From Cladorrhinum sp. PSN259 (taxonomy: Eukaryota > Ascomycota > Sordariomycetes > Sordariales > Podosporaceae), in contig MU867081.1 in NCBI GenBank assembly GCA_033725935.1, positions 310,001-374,000 on the forward strand: a DNA stretch of 64,000 nucleotides, given 5' to 3'. The notes beneath the pieces were generated by a model. The model had not been told where the DNA came from and did no database searches. It saw only the letters and a program-made list of their open reading frames with translations. The position numbers and the translations under genes were made by a program. How positions within the stretch are numbered: the stretch's first letter is position 1; every line of letters begins with the position of its first letter. This document shows positions 43,080-53,551 of this stretch, piece by piece.

Positions 43080-43799
43080 ATGATTTTGGAGGATACTGTC
43101 CCGACAGACGGGCGATGGGATCGGCTTGTAAATTAAGTTTTTTTCGAACATGCTGCTGCATAACTACATCTCCATTCTTGTTGCTTGGAATTCTAGAATA
43201 AGATCATGCGCCTTATTGAAGCGTATAAGAATTACCCGTAATTATGGACGCAGGAAGCCGGAACTGAATGCAGCGACTGTGAACACAAACCCCGGGCCTC
43301 CCGTCGATCTGGGGGTTGCCTTCATCCCATTTCAGGCCCAAACAAAGGGTGGCTCATGCCAGCCTGAGGCAGCTGGTAGTTCCACCCAGTGGGTGCTGTG
43401 GTCGGGCTAATTGCACCTCCATCTTCCTCTAATTCCTTTCCCTCTTCCACCTTTCCTCCCACATCCAACTTCGCAATCAGCTTTTCGCTCAACCCTCTAG
43501 CAACCAATTGTGGGCGCTCAGCTGGTTGGCTGAGGAAATTGTACTGATACTTTTTCGATCGTTGTTCTGAACCGTAAGTCATTTCATTTCGACCCACAGG
43601 ATACTCATGATGCCTCGATCGCTCTTTTTCGGCGCAAGTGACCTGTTTCCACAAGTCTGCTTTATTGCCACGCGAGCGTCACGGTTTCAATCCATTTTTC
43701 CAGATATAAAACAACCTGGTACGTCCCTGATAATTATCTATTCCAGTTGCACGCGACTTTTTATCAACCTCACCTACTTGCCGTCATTCTTCCGCGACA
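43080..43799. other. Intergenic region
   Basis: No gene supported. A CT-rich stretch lies at 43420-43480. Confidence 0.4.
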
Positions 43800-44502
43800 A
43801 TGTCACCTCCCGAACTCCCCAAGGTATGTTGCCACTCCCCTTCCACGCACAGTTGCCCAAAACCTCCATTCTAAAGCCATCGGGTCGTCTTGTGTTCCCA
43901 AAACGTCGCGGGTTCGGATAGCTGTTGGGGATGACGGCACCTGATGGTTGCAGCTGACATGGCTCTGTTGACTTGGCAAATCTTGTCAAGGACGATACAT
44001 GGGCGGAGTGGGATATCGGAGAGGGGTGTGCAGTGATCAGCGACCACCGTACTTTAGAAGTTCAGGGCCCTTGATGTTCGTCTTTGACGTCTGGCATTTG
44101 GTTTTATTCTGTGTGCTTTGACTGACGGGTGAACAGGAGAATCACATTGAGGACCTTGTTGCTGACATGGACAATATCGACATGACGACTCAATACGGCG
44201 AAACAGTCGATAACCACAGCCTTCGCGCTCTCGAGGCAGAGACTGAGCTTCTGGAGGAACAAATTCACGGACTCCTTGCCGAGATCGCTGCTCTGAAGCA
44301 TGTGCAAAAAGTCCAGGGGTACAACCAGCTGCTGATTGACAAGCTTGGGGTGCTACAGGAACAAATTGACCCCCTCTTTTCCAAGATGGATACTCTGGTT
44401 GACGTGGAGGCCATCGGGCCGCTAATTGGCAAGGTTCAGACACTGCTTGGAGAGATTGAGGAGCTTGCTTCCAGGCTTACGCAAGCACCCGCCCAGATCT
44501 AG
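43800..44502 (+). CDS. Small coiled-coil protein with a tiny first exon
   Basis: 129 aa. Exon 1 (43800-43823) encodes only MSPPELPK, followed by GTATGT, a 313-nt intron and exon 2 (44137-44502). Branch site CTGAC and acceptor CAG are clear and phase is 0. The product is a soluble, heptad-rich protein (LRALEAETELLEEQIHGLLA; LGVLQEQIDPLFSKMDTLVD). The size and helical content resemble small subunits of tethering, kinetochore or organelle-biogenesis complexes, but no family can be named. The intron is five times longer than others here. Confidence 0.6.
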
Positions 44503-45260
44503 AGCCAGGACAATGCCGACGTTCCCTCGAAGCGGCCCAGGATGGAGGAGTAGTTGAGTCAGGTTTTGGGTCTGTTGGGATGACTCAGCAAGTTCTCAAT
44601 TTCTTCACTCCGTGTCTGAATGGGGCGCGCATCATGTTTAGGGGGTAGGTGGTTTGTTTTATATGCGGGGTTGATAATGGTGGTGGTAACGGATATCTTC
44701 CTTGGGTATCTGTATGTTTCCTTTTTCTTGCCTTTCGGTTTGATGGATGATACCCCATATAATAGAATTTATTTGGTCCAGAGGTAACCCTGCTTTACCA
44801 GTCTTCAAGGTTTAGATACCATCATCCAAAGAAGTCATAGATTCATAGGTCCAATGCTTTTCTGATGTTCCTGATGAGCAGCAGCCTGTAACTGTTGCAG
44901 GCATTGCGCAGTTGACATGCAACCCAATACAACTTGTGATGGGATGACGTGCAGGGAGGTTCTGTTGGAGAGCCTGTGACTGAGAACAAAAGTATCTTTG
45001 ACGAACATGAACGCTGGAGGATTTAAGGGGCGTTGAGTGATGAAAGAGTTAATATGCATGTAACAAAAGTTCTCTCCCGTTAAATGCATAACTCGCAAAT
45101 CTCACAAATGCCTTGGTGCTGCCAAGACCGGTGATTTTCGTCAAATCCCTTGTTTGATCATCTTGGACCCCACATTCCGACTTGCCTCACTCATCACGCA
45201 ACTTGAAGTCACAGCAACGGGCATCGAAGAAAAATTGGTTATTATCGGCAGACGAGAATA
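44503..45260. other. Intergenic region
   Basis: 3' UTR of the coiled-coil gene and promoter of the next; nothing else seen. Confidence 0.4.
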
Positions 45261-45872
45261 ATGCATCACCATCGAGTTCCGACGACAAAGCAGGTTGTGC
45301 CGGGCGCACTGGTCAACATTGTTCTCAAGGCGGACCAACCGACGGGTCGCACCGTCTCGGGGGCCATCAAGGACGTGCTGACCAAGGGCGAGCACCACAG
45401 AGGCATCAAGGTGCGCTTGGTTGATGGGAGAATAGGGAGGGTGCAGAGCATGGTGAGGGCGCCAGAGGGCTCCCAGGCTTCTTCATCCTCTTCGGGGGGA
45501 GCTCTTGAGACTCCAGGCGATGATGTGTCCCCAGTCGTCGGCGTCGTGGACGCCCAACCTGGATATGGGGGAAGGAGGCCCGGGGGGAGACAACAGCCCC
45601 GATTTGTGCAGGACGTGAGGACCGATCCTTATACCCCGCCAGCGTCTGATGCAGTGCCGGTTGGTCTTGATGCCTACATCAAGCCGGCGAAGAACAAGAA
45701 GCGCAGGGGCGGGAGAGGGGGTGGTGGGAATGCCAGTACGGCGGTGGTATCTAATGATGGTTTGGAAGAAACTTTTCCCCAAGAAGACGTCGCGACGTGC
45801 CCTGTCTGTAAGGATTTTCAGGGCGACGCGACGGCTATTGCGCATCATGTTGCAGCCCACTTTGACGACTGA
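45261..45872 (+). CDS. DUF2196 (YwbE-like) protein with C-terminal zinc finger
   Basis: 203 aa, intronless. Residues about 10-65 match the YwbE/DUF2196 module: VVPGALVNIVLKADQPTGRT, then GAIKDVLTKGEHHRGIKVRL and GRIGRVQSM, a small beta-rich domain of unknown role shared with bacteria. A Ser/Gly-rich linker and a basic patch (KPAKNKKRRGGRGGGG) follow. The C-terminus has C-PV-C-KDFQGDATAIAH-H-VAA-H, a single Cys2-His2 finger resembling ubiquitin-binding types. The combination suggests a nucleic-acid- or ubiquitin-associated role, which is inference. Confidence 0.82.
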   Translation: MHHHRVPTTKQVVPGALVNIVLKADQPTGRTVSGAIKDVLTKGEHHRGIKVRLVDGRIGRVQSMVRAPEGSQASSSSSGGALETPGDDVSPVVGVVDAQPGYGGRRPGGRQQPRFVQDVRTDPYTPPASDAVPVGLDAYIKPAKNKKRRGGRGGGGNASTAVVSNDGLEETFPQEDVATCPVCKDFQGDATAIAHHVAAHFDD

Positions 45873-46767
45873 GAGGTGACTGAGAGGTAACGCGTCAGGG
45901 TAAGGATAATGTACGCATATTTGCTTCATTCTGAGCGACTTTTACTGATCTTCAAACAGGCAATTCGTCATTTTATTCTAGATCGTCATTCTACCACATA
46001 TCTGGGGATGTTGCAATGCGCAAGCAGGAGGAGATCGTTCCAGCTCTCTCTCTCTCTCTCTCTCGACCGTCAAGGACCTAGTGCATCACCAGCGCAGCGC
46101 ATGCTTCAGCGTACTGTCTCTAAAGCTCATTCGCGGCACCCCTCTATCCTTCAAGCTCCAAGCTTCCTTCAACCCTACAAATTATACCATACGAACAGCC
46201 CAGAGTTGCCTCATTATCCCACGCATCTGCAAAGATTCATGTGTGTCTGTCCCCCACAGCGGGGAAAGCGTGTACGGATTCGACGTGCGGGCTTTTTGGG
46301 CTTCCAGATTCCAGGTCTTGCGCTGGGCGTTTGTTTCTGCCAGCTGTCAGTGCTGCTGATTTCGGACTGACGCTGCGGTTACACTTACTCTATACCTCCG
46401 GGATAGCAGAGCTCCATGTCTGACCGGTGCTGCTGAAGCACCTCGCCATCTCAGATCACTTTGACTGGTTGACGGCCGACCGTAGTGGTTTTTCCGACAA
46501 GTCATCTGGAAATCTTGCTCGCCGTCGAAGCTTGAGCGCCATCCAACATTCCGCCTGGACGCTGAGGTTTCCCAGGATTGCACCGTGGGCGCTCCAACAG
46601 GTGGAAATGCTCAGAGAGAGACATCTCGGCGAAAAAAGGTCCTCTCGGCTCTCGCGTCCAAGTCCCATCGGAGGGTGGAGCGCACCCATTAACAAGGAGG
46701 AACCGAGGCACACTCTCCCCCGGACAGTACAAGCAGCCAATAAATATTTCTCTTCCATTTGGCCAGA
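45873..46767. other. Intergenic region with a CT microsatellite
   Basis: (TC)n run at about 46043-46062. Several overlapping frames on both strands, none domain-like. Confidence 0.4.
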
Positions 46768-48055
46768 TCAACGACGAACAAAATCCACCGGTGACTCTGC
46801 CCGTGCATGCAGATAGTTCGTCATCTCGAAGCTATCGTCGTCGTCCAACTCCTCCTTCCGTTTACAGCCCGCCATGGGTTCCGGACTGTCACTCGTGAGG
46901 GTATCGTCCAAAGCCTCAAGATTACCCCTCGGAAAAGTTCTCCTGACATTAAACACGGGCGGTGGTGATTGTATAGGAAGCGCAAGGGAAAGAACCTGAG
47001 TTCGCGACCCTCCTCCGTTAGTACTCCCATCGTGTCCAGTCTCGGTCATGTCGTTGGTCAAATAAGTCTCGTATCCCCTGGGTACCTGACCACGGAAGCT
47101 TCCCTTGGCGAGAGCTCGAAGAATGGGGATGGAGGCCGCCATGATGCAGATTGCCGCTTCTGCGTTGCCCCAGATAACCAAGGGCACACTGGATGCTGTA
47201 GTAGTAATTGTCAATTATGCTCATTCCCAAGTTTTTTTTCCCGTTGGAGACAATACAGGTACTCACTCGGATCCGGATTGGCATTAATACCCGACAAAGC
47301 ACTCGACTTGATCCCCGCCGCGGCACCAGCACTGTTTATTATCATCAGCAAACCTCAGGATATCTTTTTTTTGTCTCTCTTGATATTACTCACAAAACAC
47401 CCATACTCATGGCAACTATAACCCCAACCTTCTCCGTCCTCTCCATCTGGAGACTCCACAGAAACTTCCAAGGCAGAAAAGCCAAGACCAAGTCCATGAC
47501 GGCCGAGTAAACGCAGCTAAAGATGTTGTACTTGATCGAGACCCCTTCGTCGACGCACCACCACCCCCTTTTTGGGGTTGCGGGCACCCCCTCCAGACAA
47601 ACCAGCCAGATCAGGCAAGCGCTGACGATCAGCGTCGAAGTCAGCGTGACCACTATCCCGCACAGCACCAACCGCATCCACCTCTCCGGTATCCGCAGCA
47701 GCGTCAGCGCAAAGCTGATTTTGCCAAAGAGGTTGCTGACGATTAATAAAGTGGAAAGCACGCCGATCGGCAAGGGAAACAATCCGATATTCTCGGGAGG
47801 GATTATTTGTTTCCCATACCCGAGGGACACGACGTAAGCTGCCAGGCCGGCTTGGGCTGCGAGGAGTATCCAGGAGGAGAGCAGAAAGTAGTCGTCGTAC
47901 CAGAGTCCCCTGTGGGCGCATTGTTTGAGGTAGAGGCGGGTGAAGAGGAACAGGGCGGAGAGGGAGATGAGTATGAAGAGGGTGGTGGTCAGGAGGGGGC
48001 CTTGGTTTATTGAGGGGTCTGGGATGAAGGTTGGGATTGGCTTTGTTGTTGACAT
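46768..48055 (-). CDS. PTH11/SAT4-like rhodopsin-domain membrane protein
   Basis: 384 aa from exons 48055-47394, 47331-47267 and 47195-46768. Seven hydrophobic helices: LLTTTLFILISLSALFLF at the start, WYDDYFLLSSWILLAAQAG (the diagnostic DDY/F-LL after TM2), GVLSTLLIVSNLFGKISFAL, LVLCGIVVTLTSTLIVSACL, NIFSCVYSAVMDLVLAFLPW, GVIVAMSMGVFAGAAAGIK, and SSVPLVIWGNAEAAICIMAAS. The W-x-x-x-E-x-x-x-x-I motif before the last helix is typical. The cytosolic tail is Ser/Thr/Asp-rich. These fungus-specific GPCR-like proteins sense surfaces or plant signals in some species; ligand unknown. There is no CFEM domain. Confidence 0.9.
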
Positions 48056-49168
48056 TCTGAACGTTGTGTACTAGCAGGTGAAGATTTCTGTATTAGTTTT
48101 GGTTGGTGATGAGTATTCCGTATTGCTGTTGAACGACTCGGAGAGGGCTAATATTAGCAAGAGGGAGGTGGAGTGTAAGATAGACGGTAAAAAGAGAGAC
48201 ACGGCTCGGATAATTATTCCGAGAGACGAAGAACACAGAAAGAAAAAAAGAGACATTGGATCAAGACGGGATAGTGGGGATGAAAGTTGGTCATTAAGAG
48301 GGGCCCCAAACTTGAAGTAGGAGAGTATTCTGTAAGTAGCGTCAAACAACTGCCGAGAAAAATTACCGAACCATTCAAAGTCCTTTTGCACGGTCTGTTT
48401 CCCAATCCAGTACTGACCGCATGTCTCCCTCCGTCTCAGGAACGTTGGTGTAAGTTTGAGATGCACGTCGATCTTCAAATCGAGCGCCGTGGTTCTTGTC
48501 AGTTTTGCCAAGCACTGAGGGTTCGAGGGCAAGGTTCAGGGGTTCAAGTGTTTTGAGGGGGAGAGGTCCAAGTCCCCGGATGCCACCCGAAACAACCTCA
48601 AAGAAAATTCCGGGGTGCATATTTGACAGTCAACATCCCCGGTCTGGAGATCTGAGCAAAAAATAGTGAGTAAATATTGTGGTGATCACGAATGGGTGTC
48701 CGTGGTGCGCAGTAATTGCTGCTAATTACGACTCTCCAAAACTTCAGACGGAATGGCATGCAGGAGAAAGTCATGACATTGTCACCCAACTTTCCGGGTC
48801 ACTACCCGACACACACACGACATCCGATGCATAAAGTGACATTCAAGCTTTCCCCGTCGTCCCCTGCACCCGGCCCGGTTTCCAAGCACTGCAATAAATT
48901 CCGCTGACATGTTTACTCCATGACCGCCGGCTGGCAAAGAGCAAAACGGGAAAGAGGATGTCGACAATATGCAAAAGCTGTGTATTTATGTCTATATTCT
49001 ACATTTCGTGGTAATTAACAGGAACCCACTCGCTTACTCGTACATACGTGTGATGATTGGGAGCCAGGCCTGGACGGGCAGCAGCGATAATTAATTGCTT
49101 TTTCTCCTTGCCCTCCCCCCAACACATATTGGAGCGAATAATCGCCCCAAAAGTCTAGGAACAAGAAT
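48056..49168. other. Intergenic region
   Basis: Promoter of the PTH11-like gene at the left; no gene seen in the remainder. Confidence 0.4.
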
Positions 49169-50848
49169 CTAAAAAAGCCCGCCTGTCCATCTTTTCAGCA
49201 TGCTTTTCACCTTTCCGACTTGACTCGTGTCGCTTTCCGATTTGTTGGGCTCATTATTATCGGCAGCCGTGGGGACATGGTTGCTCGAACTCGTGGGTTC
49301 GTGGTTGTCGACAGAGGCAGGTCTGGCAGTGGTTTCCTCGGATTTGTGTTCCGATGCCTCCTGGACGGCGACCGGTGCCGTGGTTTCCTGAGTGGTGGGC
49401 TGCGAGGTCTGTTCAGCCGCGTACTGTGGGGCAAATATCTCAGAGGGGGGCTCGGTAGCCTTATCAACAGCATTCGTGATCGCCTCTGGGACGCGAGTGG
49501 ACTCCAAATCTTTAGAAGCATCATTCTTTGTCGATTTCTCCGCCCCATTCGCCTTATTCTTCTTCTCTGCGTCACGCGTTAACTTTTCCATCTCTTGTAG
49601 TTCAAGCCTTTCCGAGAGCTCCTTTTGCTCACTTTTCTCCTTCTTTTCTCCAGACGTCTCGGGTGCTGTCACCTCTGGCGGTGTTGCAATTTTCTCCAAC
49701 CCAGGGCTCCCGGCTTCATCTTTCACTTCCCCTTGGAGTTCAGATGACTCGGTTGCTTCTAATACGACCGGCGGTGCCTTTAGTTTTTCTTGCTCTTTTG
49801 CCGCTTTTATTTGTTGTGCTTCCTTTTTTGCTGCCTCTTTTCGTTCTGCTTTTTTCTTTGCTCTTTGTTGTGCTGCTTCTTTCTGCTTGGCTGCGTTTAT
49901 CGCGTCTGCTTTTCTCTTGGCTTCTTCCCTTTCTTTCTTGGCTGCTTTCTTGGCTGCTTTTGACAAAGCTTTTGCTTCCTTATTAGATATTTCCCTCGCT
50001 TTCGCTTCTGCCTTTGCAGCTTCTTTTTGTCTTAGTTTCTCTTTCATTGCTTCTTCCAATATTGCTTCCTCCTCTGCTTCTTCTTCTTCTAATCTTGCCT
50101 CCTCCTCTGCTTCTCTTTCTAATCTTGCCTCTTCCTCTGCTTCTTCTTCTAATCTTGCTTCCTCCTCCGCTTCTGCCTCTTCTAGTTTTGCCTCCTCTGC
50201 TTCTTCTCCTGATCTTGCCTTCGGCTTGTAATGGCTCTCAGATCCGTTCCCTTTTCCAAGAAGTAACTGCAACAGGATGGACGGATGGGGCGGCTTGCAA
50301 TCGGGGTCGAGTACAGCAAGGATGTCGGAAAGTTCCTCGCGTACCTCTAGGATTCGTTGGGCCAATGGAGACTTGTGTGGCGCGGCCGTGGCGGTCTTAA
50401 CCCCAGCACCAACAGAGGCGGAAAGAGTGGTCGGTGGTGTTATTGTTGTTGTTTTTGCTGTCTTCTGCTTCTCCAGGGTCGCGATTCTGGTGAGAATTTC
50501 GGCGATTTTGCTGCTGTTCTTTTCCTTCATTTTCATGCACAGCTTAAGATCTTGACAAAATTTGGCAAATTCCATATCGTATTCTTCGAGATGTTTGTTG
50601 ACTGTCGCGTTGATGAAGGCTCGTGTCACGCCATCGAGAGCTTCGAGGGCGAGAGGCGAGCCCCGGACCAAGGGTAGAGGATCGGGCACGATTTCGGCGT
50701 CTGGTAAGTCGGACGAGTCGACATCCTCCTCGCCATCGTCGGTCTTCGCAAGTTGGGCAGATGGCGTAAATCGTCTCGTGGTTGGGGATAGAATAGGGCG
50801 CAGCGCTGCTCGAGGCAACTGGCGGCGCACAAGCGGTATTATCATCAT
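49169..50848 (-). CDS. Glu/Lys-rich coiled-coil protein, probably mitochondrial
   Basis: 559 aa, intronless. The N-terminus MIIPLVRRQLPRAALRPILS with RRFTPSAQLA is Arg-rich, free of acidic residues and Ser/Thr-containing, as in mitochondrial presequences. Residues about 65-190 look folded (LALEALDGVTRAFINATVNK, FAKFCQDLKLCMKMKEKNSS). Residues about 205-360 are an almost continuous charged helix built of EEEARLEEEAE-type and later KAAKKEREEAKRKA-type units. The last third is Ser/Thr/Glu-rich and disordered, ending KVKSMLKRWTGGLF. The acidic repeats are encoded by near-identical 30-bp DNA units at about 50060-50190. Function unknown. Confidence 0.65.
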   Translation of the reverse strand: MMIIPLVRRQLPRAALRPILSPTTRRFTPSAQLAKTDDGEEDVDSSDLPDAEIVPDPLPLVRGSPLALEALDGVTRAFINATVNKHLEEYDMEFAKFCQDLKLCMKMKEKNSSKIAEILTRIATLEKQKTAKTTTITPPTTLSASVGAGVKTATAAPHKSPLAQRILEVREELSDILAVLDPDCKPPHPSILLQLLLGKGNGSESHYKPKARSGEEAEEAKLEEAEAEEEARLEEEAEEEARLEREAEEEARLEEEEAEEEAILEEAMKEKLRQKEAAKAEAKAREISNKEAKALSKAAKKAAKKEREEAKRKADAINAAKQKEAAQQRAKKKAERKEAAKKEAQQIKAAKEQEKLKAPPVVLEATESSELQGEVKDEAGSPGLEKIATPPEVTAPETSGEKKEKSEQKELSERLELQEMEKLTRDAEKKNKANGAEKSTKNDASKDLESTRVPEAITNAVDKATEPPSEIFAPQYAAEQTSQPTTQETTAPVAVQEASEHKSEETTARPASVDNHEPTSSSNHVPTAADNNEPNKSESDTSQVGKVKSMLKRWTGGLF

Positions 50849-51166
50849 CTGGATGTTTGCGCTGCCCTCCCGACGGCACGCGCTGAAATATTTTTTACAT
50901 TTTTTTATTTTATTTTTTTCGCCAGAGCAGCGCTTCCAGAATTCGCGTTATTATCTTATCAGTGACCCCACCTCCTGCACAATTCGCCAGAAGCACCTGG
51001 GCAGGCCTTACCCTGCTGAAACTTTCCCACTTCCCCACTAAGAGCTACCCCGCCCCCGCATTCACCTCCCCACCGCTTTCACATGTCCTAAGGTACGACG
51101 CCACAATGCATTCATCACATTTTGCTCAGTATACATGATATCATTTTGGTTATATCACTCCACTCT
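50849..51166. other. Intergenic region
   Basis: A/T-rich tract at 50889-50920; flanks of two minus-strand genes. Confidence 0.4.
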
Positions 51167-53551
51167 TCAGGTAACGGTATTCTCTCCCTCCTCCTTCCCA
51201 AACTCCAGAATTCTCATCCCCTTCCCAATTGCCCCCCAATCGTAATCCGCCCCTCCATAAACCCTCTGCCTCCTCAACACTTTCAGCCCTTCTTGTTCCT
51301 CCCCTCGCTCAATTATCTTCCTCAAAACCTCAAGATCCCATTGCGCACCAGCGCCGTAAATGATTTGCTTCGTTCTCATCCTCCACTCCCCACTCTCCCG
51401 GACCGGCTCCCTCCGATCCGCACAATCAGTACTTAACACGGGCACTAAATCCTCAATTGGTCCTTCCTGCTTTTGTTTCTCACTCAACTGCGAAGGATGA
51501 GGCGGGAGATAGTCACTTGGATCTTCAGCAGGACCGGAGGGGTCGAACGGCTCTATTACCCATCCGTATTGGTGCCAGGGTGGGAGGTGGGCTAGACACA
51601 GCGGGACGGCCAGGTAGGACTTGTTGCTGAATGATGGAGTGAGAGCGAATGAACCAAGTATTGAGGGTAGCGGAAGGAGACGTGGGCCGACTGTTAGGAA
51701 CGGCAGGCGGGGATCAAGAAGGATGGTGATGAACCTTATCAAGGTCGGTAGATGTTTTTCGGTGGCAGAGAAGTGGGCGAGGAGTGCAGTTGCTGCGGCG
51801 ATGATTCCAGCAGGTGCAGCCTGAGAGAGTGGCAGGCCGTCAATCACGCCGCGGTGGTATTCTGCTGTTGCGTGGGTCACGGACGAAGGGAATTTAAGGA
51901 CAAAGTCCAGCCCGGCGTCGATGGACAAGGCGAGGACGAGACGGAGGAAGTTCTCGTGGGCAGCGGACTTCATTTTGGTCGAGACCTTGATCCGGTCCAG
52001 TTCTCCGGATAGCAACCGGCTCATTTCTTGTGTTTCTTGTGATGCGGAAGCAAGAAAAGCGGATCTGATGGCGGTGAGGTCGTGCTCAGCTATGATACTG
52101 TCTGCACGTGCTTGGGACTCCTCGGTCGGTTTCCGGGGTTGAGAGTCAAAGACGATCAGGTCGAGTTCGATATACTCGGCCGTAATGGCGCTGATTGAAT
52201 GCGGAAAGGGGTTTTCTATACGGTTATCAAGCGAGCCTTGTGCATGATCTGTAACCCAAGAAATGAAGCTTCCTTTTGCCTTTGAGGGATCGGGGACTGT
52301 GAGCTTCAGTCCTGTTGCTATCAAGGGCGTCAGATCCCCAGAGGCTAAGACGAGCAGGGTGAACATCCACTTGACATCTGCGACCGAGTGCACATCCTCC
52401 CCGTCGAAAAAGAGCGGTATCCCAGCCGTATTAAGGGCAATGGACATCAAGTCGGCCTTTTTAAAGCATCCAAACGAAATCACGCTAAGAAGATGCTGTA
52501 GTGCAGATACTTCACCTGGTTTGTCTGGCATCAACCGGATCATCCGCCACCACATCTGTTGAAGGGTCTTTGGGTTGGGATCATTCAGCGCCACAGTGAA
52601 GTTATTTCCGATCAAGGATTCGTCGGGTGGTTCTCGGTCGTAAAGAATCATGGTCAGGTAGTAGATGAAGCGAAACTCGAACGAGATCACTTTTCCCTGG
52701 GCGCCGAAGCACATGAACAGCGGATTGTTGACTCGTTGGTGGGGGTGCATCCTGCTCTCATGGGCACACCACGCTCTGGTGAACCATCGGGCCTTGTGAA
52801 GTTTCATCGCAAAGGACCTGGCTCCTGCCAACTCTGCTTCCCTTCCCGAATCTCGGTATGCTTGCTCTTCGCGGGGGAAGCATTCTTCGATGAAGACGCT
52901 CTTTTCCTCGCCTTCAAGACCCTTCTCTTTCACCTCGCGGCACATATCGGCATAGAACCTGGCGTAAGCCACCCCGGCGGCTTCTTCGGATTTGTCCAGG
53001 TGGACATCTTCCAGCAGGATAACCATGCGCCTTGCGGAATGATAGATAGTATCCATGGTGGCGATGTGCGTGACCTTGTCCGTCTCGTTTCGTTGGTTGA
53101 TGCAAAGCCGGTCAAGCCAAACACCCTCGCTCGGGCTGTCTCGGACTCCCAGAACTGCTTCCATCATGGGCACGGTGATCTCCCAACCCGGAGCGCAGGG
53201 GTATGGAGAGACAAGCCAGTCGGAATAGTGCCAGCAGTAACTGACCACAATAAACGACGAAATCTCTTGTGCTGGGTCGAAATCTGCCGGCATGATCATC
53301 CGGAGCGTAAGACCGTAAAGAGCATCTGGTTTGAGGTTGAAATGCCGGGCAACCTGCGGGTTGAGGCTTTGTAGTTGGCGCAGCGTGGCCGCCGCTTTAG
53401 CTCGGTTTTCTTCATGGTGTCGTGCTTCGTGGATGTCGCCCACGAGTCCCTGCTTGGTTTCCTCGCAGACTGTGACCAGCTGCTGCTTCAGATCTGATAA
53501 TACCGCGGTAGTTTGGGAACGAGCGTAGTGATCATGATGGTGAGCGGACAT
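51167..53551 (-). CDS. HET-domain (heterokaryon incompatibility) protein
   Basis: 794 aa, intronless. The HET domain spans about residues 75-290: SSFIVVSYCWHYSDW (first motif), EGVWLDRLCINQRNETDKVT with HIATMDTIYHSARRMVILLE (second motif) and ARWFTRAWCAHESRM (third motif, normally RxWTxQE-like). HET domains are TIR-related cell-death effectors of fungal allorecognition. The long C-terminal half (300-794) is unlike NB-ARC or WD repeats and may sense the partner. All three motifs are intact, so the gene appears functional. Whether it is a true vegetative-incompatibility locus cannot be seen from one genome. Confidence 0.88.
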   Translation of the reverse strand: MSAHHHDHYARSQTTAVLSDLKQQLVTVCEETKQGLVGDIHEARHHEENRAKAAATLRQLQSLNPQVARHFNLKPDALYGLTLRMIMPADFDPAQEISSFIVVSYCWHYSDWLVSPYPCAPGWEITVPMMEAVLGVRDSPSEGVWLDRLCINQRNETDKVTHIATMDTIYHSARRMVILLEDVHLDKSEEAAGVAYARFYADMCREVKEKGLEGEEKSVFIEECFPREEQAYRDSGREAELAGARSFAMKLHKARWFTRAWCAHESRMHPHQRVNNPLFMCFGAQGKVISFEFRFIYYLTMILYDREPPDESLIGNNFTVALNDPNPKTLQQMWWRMIRLMPDKPGEVSALQHLLSVISFGCFKKADLMSIALNTAGIPLFFDGEDVHSVADVKWMFTLLVLASGDLTPLIATGLKLTVPDPSKAKGSFISWVTDHAQGSLDNRIENPFPHSISAITAEYIELDLIVFDSQPRKPTEESQARADSIIAEHDLTAIRSAFLASASQETQEMSRLLSGELDRIKVSTKMKSAAHENFLRLVLALSIDAGLDFVLKFPSSVTHATAEYHRGVIDGLPLSQAAPAGIIAAATALLAHFSATEKHLPTLIRFITILLDPRLPFLTVGPRLLPLPSILGSFALTPSFSNKSYLAVPLCLAHLPPWHQYGWVIEPFDPSGPAEDPSDYLPPHPSQLSEKQKQEGPIEDLVPVLSTDCADRREPVRESGEWRMRTKQIIYGAGAQWDLEVLRKIIERGEEQEGLKVLRRQRVYGGADYDWGAIGKGMRILEFGKEEGENTVT

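Noticed and set aside
49392..50231. Long Ser/Ala/Phe-rich plus-strand frames
   Set aside because: Reverse reading of the Glu/Lys-rich repeats on the minus strand.
52559..53374. 271-codon plus-strand frame within the HET gene
   Set aside because: Antisense shadow; HET motifs are on the minus strand.
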